In this document: positions 6,083 to 9,552 of the stretch, in pieces
Layout: every line of letters starts with the position of its first letter
Position numbering within the stretch: the stretch's first letter is position 1
Assembly (NCBI GenBank): GCA_023701085.1
Contig: JAMPXR010000065.1
Span: 1 to 9,552, forward strand
DNA: 9,552 nt
Direction of reading: 5' to 3'
DNA from: Ramlibacter sp.
Lineage (GTDB): Bacteria > Pseudomonadota > Gammaproteobacteria > Burkholderiales > Burkholderiaceae_C
Translations under genes and position numbers: made by a program
Notes under the pieces: generated by a model
Seen by the model: only the letters and a program-made list of their open reading frames with translations
Told to the model about the DNA's origin: nothing
The model's database searches: none

Positions 6083-6512
6083 TTTGCGGGCGACGCGGGG
6101 AAGCGTGCGTACCGGAACGGCTCTTCCGGACCACTCGCACAAGCCGCCCGGAGGCGATGCATCCGGCAGGATTTTCCGGCACTGGACAGACAGTGTTCAC
6201 GCTCCGGATCCCGGAACCACTGACCTGCTCTCGTTCCTGCTCTACAGGAGGCGACGGTCCCCTGCCATTCCAAAAATGAAATAAAGTAAGCACAGCTCCA
6301 AGAGGTAACCCCAACATGAGCTGGCGCCTGGTCCGTGAAGCATCGTGTCCGCTGCTCGACAGGGCGTTGTCCGCCACTGTCGCGGTTTCACCGGCGCACT
6401 CCAGCGCGTGCCCTAGATCACAAGACATGGGCCGGGATTGCTGCTTAAATGCTCTTCCCGCGTCAGGTGCCGCTGGCCAGTTCACGCGAGCGGCCTGCAC
6501 GGGCTGGGGCGA
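6083..6512. other. Intergenic region upstream of the two-component operon
   Basis: These 430 bases lie between the GST stop and the response regulator start. The left part holds the small hairpin at 6112-6129 and a minor repeat CACTG-N6-CAGTG (6180-6195). An AT-rich patch at about 6268-6292 breaks the GC-rich background and may contain a promoter. A weak sigma-70-like pair, AAGACA (6422-6427) with TTAAAT (6445-6450) at 17-base spacing, lies closer to the regulator gene. The candidate small ORF at 6316-6516 occupies much of the right part. No conserved protein or RNA gene was recognised. Confidence 0.5.
6112..6129 (+). terminator. Weak hairpin downstream of the GST gene
   Basis: CCGGAA (6112-6117) and TTCCGG (6124-6129) form a 6-bp stem with a six-base loop 29 bases after the GST stop. 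No T-run follows, so at best it is a weak or RNA-stabilising structure. Confidence 0.3.
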
Positions 6513-6516
6513 ATGA
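6316..6516 (+). CDS. Candidate 66-residue upstream ORF coupled to the response regulator
   Basis: AGAGGT (6301-6306) lies nine bases before the ATG, and the TGA at 6514-6516 overlaps the regulator ATG at 6513 in an ATGA arrangement typical of translational coupling. The 66-residue product has five Cys and resembles no family I know. Against it, roughly one third of codons end in A or T and rare codons such as TTA and AGA occur, unlike the neighbours. It could be a leader peptide that couples translation to the regulator, or chance. Confidence 0.3.
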   Translation: MSWRLVREASCPLLDRALSATVAVSPAHSSACPRSQDMGRDCCLNALPASGAAGQFTRAACTGWGE

Positions 6517-7181
6517 TGACTATCAACGTGCTGGTTGTCGAAGACGAGCCGGAATTCCTGCAGCGGTTCTGCGATGCCGTCGTTGCCGAACCCGCCCTGC
6601 GGCTGTGCGGGTCCGCCAGGACGGTGCTAGGGGCCTGCACCCTGGTGGATGCGCTCTCGCCCGACGTGGTGCTCGTCGATCTCGGGCTGCCGGACGGCAA
6701 CGGGGTCGACGTCATCCGGCGCGCCATGAAGCGTGACGCCAAGCCCGACGTCATGGTCGTGACCATGTTCGGCGACGACGGCCACGTGATCGACTCCATT
6801 CGCGCCGGCGCCACGGGTTACCTGCTGAAGGACGCGATGCCCGGGGACATCGCGAATTCGATCATCCAGGTGCGCGCCGGCGAATCGCCGATCAGCCCCG
6901 CGATCGCGCGGCGCTTGCTGCAGATTTTCCGGGGGAACCAGAAGGAAGCGGCCGCCGAGGACGCGCCGGCGCAGAACCCCGCGCAGGCGTCGCCGCTGTC
7001 GGAGCGCGAAACCGAAATCCTGCGCCTGGTGGCCAAGGGTCTCAACTTCAAGGAAGTCGGCGCCATCCTCGCGATTTCGCCCAACACGGTGGTCACCCAC
7101 GTCAAGCGCATCTACCAGAAACTGGCCGTTCACTCCCGCGGAGAAGCGGTTTATGAAGCGCACCAGATGGGCTTGCTCTAG
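6513..7181 (+). CDS. NarL/LuxR-family response regulator
   Basis: The product has 222 residues. The receiver (about 4-120) has E10-D11, phospho-acceptor Asp56 in VDLGLPDG, Thr84 and Lys106 in GYLLKD. After a linker rich in Ala, Gln and Pro (about 142-160) comes a LuxR-type helix-turn-helix (about 161-222) with LSERETEILRLVAKG and NTVVTHVKRIYQKL, the DNA-recognition region. It is a transcription factor that should act when phosphorylated. The start is either of two adjacent ATGs (6513 or 6516); the first overlaps the stop of the small upstream ORF. The kinase gene begins inside its last 29 bases in another frame, so the two are translationally coupled and the kinase is its near-certain partner. 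No target operon can be identified from this window. Confidence 0.95.
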   Translation: MMTINVLVVEDEPEFLQRFCDAVVAEPALRLCGSARTVLGACTLVDALSPDVVLVDLGLPDGNGVDVIRRAMKRDAKPDVMVVTMFGDDGHVIDSIRAGATGYLLKDAMPGDIANSIIQVRAGESPISPAIARRLLQIFRGNQKEAAAEDAPAQNPAQASPLSERETEILRLVAKGLNFKEVGAILAISPNTVVTHVKRIYQKLAVHSRGEAVYEAHQMGLL

Positions 7182-9000
7182 GGTATGGTTGATCGCGCTG
7201 CTGCTGGCGCTGGGCGCGCACGCCAACTCGCAGCCCGTGCGCCCGCGCCAGGCCGACGTCGTTTTCAGCGACAGTGTTGACCCTCCGCCGGCGACCGCGC
7301 AATGGCGGCGCGCCGACCTGCCGTTCTCCTTCGACCGCTCGACGGCCTGGTTGCGGGTGGCGTTCGAGGCGCCCGCGCCGGCTGCGGGCGACGCGTGGTC
7401 GGTCTACCTGCCCTACCTCAATGGCGGCGGACGGCTGCTGCTCAATGGCAGCCCGCTGGCCCATATTCTCGAACCGTCGGCGGACCGGGTCGTGCGCTGG
7501 GAGCGCCCGCACCTGGTCCCCATCCCCGGCGCGCTGCTGCGGCCCGGCGCCAATGAATTGCTGATCCGGATCGCCGCGACGCCGGTCTCGCGCGGCCGCC
7601 TGCCGCTGCTGGCCATCGGGCCGTCGACGCAGCTGCTCCCCGAACACGACAGGCGCATGTTGTTCGTCCGCACGATGCCGCAGTTCACCGTGATCTCGTG
7701 CGTGATCGTCGGCGTGCTGGGGCTGTTCATCTGGCTGCGCAGGCCGGAGGAATCGCTTTACGGACTGTTCGGCGCGGCGGCGCTGCTGTGGGGCGTGCGG
7801 ACCATGACTTTCGTGATCGAGGTCATGCCCGTCACCGCATGGCACGCGTGGCGCACCATCTACCACGGCGCGACCGGCGGTTTCGCGATCGCCCTGCTGC
7901 TGTTCGCGATGCGGCTGGCGGGCTTGAACTACCCGAAGCTCAAGCCGGTCCTGCTGGCGTACTGGGCGCTCGGGCCCATCGGCTACCTCGCCAGCGACGG
8001 CAACGAAGCGCTGATCGGCAGGTACTGGGCCGGCGGCCTCATCCCGATCGGCGTCGCCGTCCTCGTGATCAGCGCCGTCGCGGCATGGCGACAGCGGCGG
8101 GTGCCGCTGGTGGTGCTGAGCCTGGCGCTCGGGCTGGCCGTGCTGGCGGGCATCCACGATTACCTGATCGCAACGGCCCCCTCGGTCGTTCTGGCGCTGG
8201 CGCCGCAAGCGGCCGCGCACCGCATCTTCCTGCTTCACTTCGCCGCCGACATCCTGCTGCTGGTCATGGGAGGTATTCTCACGGCGCGGCTGGTCGGCAC
8301 GCTGCAGGCGATCGAGCAGCTCAATCGCACGCTGGAGTCCCGCGTGGCCGAGCGCGAGGCGGCCTTGTCACAAAACTACGAGCAACTGCGGCGGCTGGAA
8401 CGCGAGCGCGCGGCTTTCGAGGAGCGCCAGCAGATCATGCGGGACCTGCACGACGGGCTGGGCTCTCTATTGTTCCTGACGCTGTCGCGCGCGGAGGTGG
8501 GGCGGATCGGGGGCGAAGCGGTCGTGCAGGCGCTGCGCGACTGCATCGCCGACATGCGCCTGACACTCGAGGCGATGAGCCCGGACGGCAACGATTTCAT
8601 GCAGGCCTGGGGCAGCTTCAGATTTCGCTGGCAACCCTTGCTGGAAACCTCGGGGCTGCTTACCCAGTGGGAGGTGGAAGGCGGCGACCGGCTGGTCGAA
8701 CTCAGCCCGCACGTGATGCTCCAGCTGCTGCGCATCGTGCAGGAAGCGCTCACCAACGTGGTCAAGCACGCGAACGCCGAGCGGGTCGCCATCCGGCTGC
8801 GAACGAACGGCGGTGGCATCGGCATCGAAGTGGTGGACAACGGTCTCGGGCTGGGCGACGAGGGCGCGCGCAACGGTCACGGACTGGCGAACATGCGCGC
8901 GCGGGCGCGCCGGGTGGGCGCCCGGCTCCACATCAGCGACCAGAATCCGGGCGTGCGGGTGGCGGTCGAGCTGGACCAGGAAAGATTCCTCGCCGCCTGA
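7153..9000 (+). CDS. NarX-type sensor histidine kinase with 7TMR-DISM sensory region
   Basis: The product has 615 residues. A signal peptide (about 1-25) is followed by a periplasmic beta-rich domain (about 30-160; WLRVAFEAP, LLLNGSPL), as in 7TMR-DISM extracellular domains that may bind carbohydrate-like or other small ligands. About seven hydrophobic segments follow between 175 and 380 (near 178-194, 203-223, 239-254, 263-280, 292-310, 318-338, 357-380). A coiled coil (about 384-425) leads to the HisKA_3 box with phospho-acceptor His433 in RDLHDGLG. The ATPase domain shows the N box EALTNVVKHAN (531-541), DNGLGLG (562-568) and GHGLANM (575-581). All key catalytic residues are present, so it should be an active kinase at the inner membrane. 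It overlaps the regulator gene by 29 bases, with the regulator first. A GGAGAAG-like site precedes the start inside the regulator gene. The ligand is unknown. Confidence 0.95.
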   Translation: MKRTRWACSRVWLIALLLALGAHANSQPVRPRQADVVFSDSVDPPPATAQWRRADLPFSFDRSTAWLRVAFEAPAPAAGDAWSVYLPYLNGGGRLLLNGSPLAHILEPSADRVVRWERPHLVPIPGALLRPGANELLIRIAATPVSRGRLPLLAIGPSTQLLPEHDRRMLFVRTMPQFTVISCVIVGVLGLFIWLRRPEESLYGLFGAAALLWGVRTMTFVIEVMPVTAWHAWRTIYHGATGGFAIALLLFAMRLAGLNYPKLKPVLLAYWALGPIGYLASDGNEALIGRYWAGGLIPIGVAVLVISAVAAWRQRRVPLVVLSLALGLAVLAGIHDYLIATAPSVVLALAPQAAAHRIFLLHFAADILLLVMGGILTARLVGTLQAIEQLNRTLESRVAEREAALSQNYEQLRRLERERAAFEERQQIMRDLHDGLGSLLFLTLSRAEVGRIGGEAVVQALRDCIADMRLTLEAMSPDGNDFMQAWGSFRFRWQPLLETSGLLTQWEVEGGDRLVELSPHVMLQLLRIVQEALTNVVKHANAERVAIRLRTNGGGIGIEVVDNGLGLGDEGARNGHGLANMRARARRVGARLHISDQNPGVRVAVELDQERFLAA

Positions 9001-9019
9001 AAACGCGGGCGCCGGCGGG

Positions 9020-9552
9020 TCAGCGGGTCAGGAAATCGAGCACGCGGTCGGCGAACTTGCCGTACGGCGGCATCAGGTACTTCAGCGTCGAAAAACGCGC
9101 CTGGTAGAACACCGGCCGCAACTTGGAGAAGGTGTGGAAACCTTCCCTGCCGTGATAGTGGCCCATGCCCGAATCGCCGACGCCGCCGAACGGCAGGTCG
9201 TGCTGGCCGACGTGGAACAGCCCGTCGTTGACGGAGACCCCGCCGGACATGATCCGCTCGAGCAGGCGCTCCACCGTGGCCCGGCTGTTGCTGAACGGAT
9301 AGAGCGCCAGCGGCCGCGGGCCCGCGTTGATCGCATCGACGGCCTCGTCGAGAGCGTCGTAGCCGCGGATCGGCAGGATGGGGCCGAAGATCTCGCGCTG
9401 CCACAGGGCGCTTTCCGGCGGCGCATCCAGCACGATGTGGGGCGCGATCTTGCGGGTCTGGGGGTCGAACGCCGGCCCGGGCACCAGTTGGACCAGGGTG
9501 GCGCCGCGGGCCCTCGCATCGTCAAGATCGGCCAGCAGCCGGTCGAACGAGC
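9020..9552 (-). CDS. calB: Coniferyl-aldehyde-dehydrogenase-like protein, C-terminal 176 residues
   Basis: The frame is open from the window edge (9552) to a TGA at 9020-9022; about 60 percent of the usual roughly 470-480 residues, including the catalytic Cys and NAD-binding fold, lies outside. Visible family marks are APHIVLDAPP, REIFGPILP, GGVSVNDGLFHVGQHDLPFGG, DSGMGHYHG and FSKLRPVF, with a C-terminus ending DFLTR. The HxxQHDLPFGGVGxSGMGHYHG pattern is characteristic of the class 3-like coniferyl aldehyde dehydrogenases (CalB) and their relatives. These oxidise aromatic or fatty aldehydes to acids with NAD(P)+. The substrate cannot be fixed from this part. It converges on the kinase gene with a 19-base gap and no terminator seen between them. 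Confidence 0.85.
   Translation of the reverse strand, partial: SFDRLLADLDDARARGATLVQLVPGPAFDPQTRKIAPHIVLDAPPESALWQREIFGPILPIRGYDALDEAVDAINAGPRPLALYPFSNSRATVERLLERIMSGGVSVNDGLFHVGQHDLPFGGVGDSGMGHYHGREGFHTFSKLRPVFYQARFSTLKYLMPPYGKFADRVLDFLTR

Noticed and set aside
5970..6500. 176-residue minus-strand open frame over the GST end and the following gap
   Set aside because: It overlaps the conserved GST C-terminus in antisense, has no ribosome site seen and no recognisable domain, despite one short hydrophobic run.
7102..8238. 378-residue minus-strand open frame opposite the histidine kinase
   Set aside because: It is antisense to the signal peptide and membrane region of a well-supported kinase, and its Arg/Gln/Asp/His-rich product has no family resemblance.

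Overview
The window reads as a chromosomal segment of a GC-rich betaproteobacterium. The protein types and very high third-position GC suggest Burkholderiales, perhaps Comamonadaceae such as Ramlibacter or Variovorax relatives; the taxon is an inference from gene style and was not searched. I see no tRNA, rRNA, insertion sequence, CRISPR array or phage gene. Eight protein-coding genes are well supported, two of them cut by the window edges. One doubtful small ORF is listed as a candidate.

Layout. Bases 1-1617 (minus) hold the N-terminal 539 residues of a membrane sensor: transmembrane segment, CHASE domain, transmembrane segment, FixL-like PAS, second PAS. Upstream of it on the same strand (1753-2934) is a protein with four CBS domains and a C-terminal PAS domain and no output domain. 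A 473-base divergent intergenic region with strong inverted repeats follows. On the plus strand come a receiver-domain protein with a C-terminal membrane anchor (3408-4022) and a small secreted c-type cytochrome (4050-4385), which end at a good intrinsic terminator. The ferredoxin-NADP reductase gene fpr (4425-5198, minus) converges on that terminator. Its promoter region is shared with a divergent Nu-class glutathione transferase homologue (5339-6082, plus) and contains a perfect 7-bp inverted repeat. After a 430-base gap there is a NarL/LuxR-family response regulator (6513-7181) overlapping a 7TMR-DISM histidine kinase (7153-9000). Converging on these is the C-terminal part of a coniferyl-aldehyde-dehydrogenase-like gene (9020-9552, minus).

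How the genes may work together. The left half is dense in sensory and redox proteins: a possible haem-PAS sensor, a CBS/PAS energy or nucleotide sensor, a membrane-tethered receiver, and a cytochrome c with no methionine after its initiator. The divergent arrangement of the CBS-PAS gene and the receiver-cytochrome pair suggests one redox or energy-status signalling module. That is inference; no direct partner is proven by the sequence. The fpr/GST pair fits thiol and NADPH redox homeostasis. The right-hand two-component system is an ordinary co-transcribed pair whose target is not visible.

The most unusual points are the cytochrome with an apparent His in place of the Met ligand, the membrane-anchored stand-alone receiver next to it, and the FixL-like PAS that keeps the haem-ligating His.
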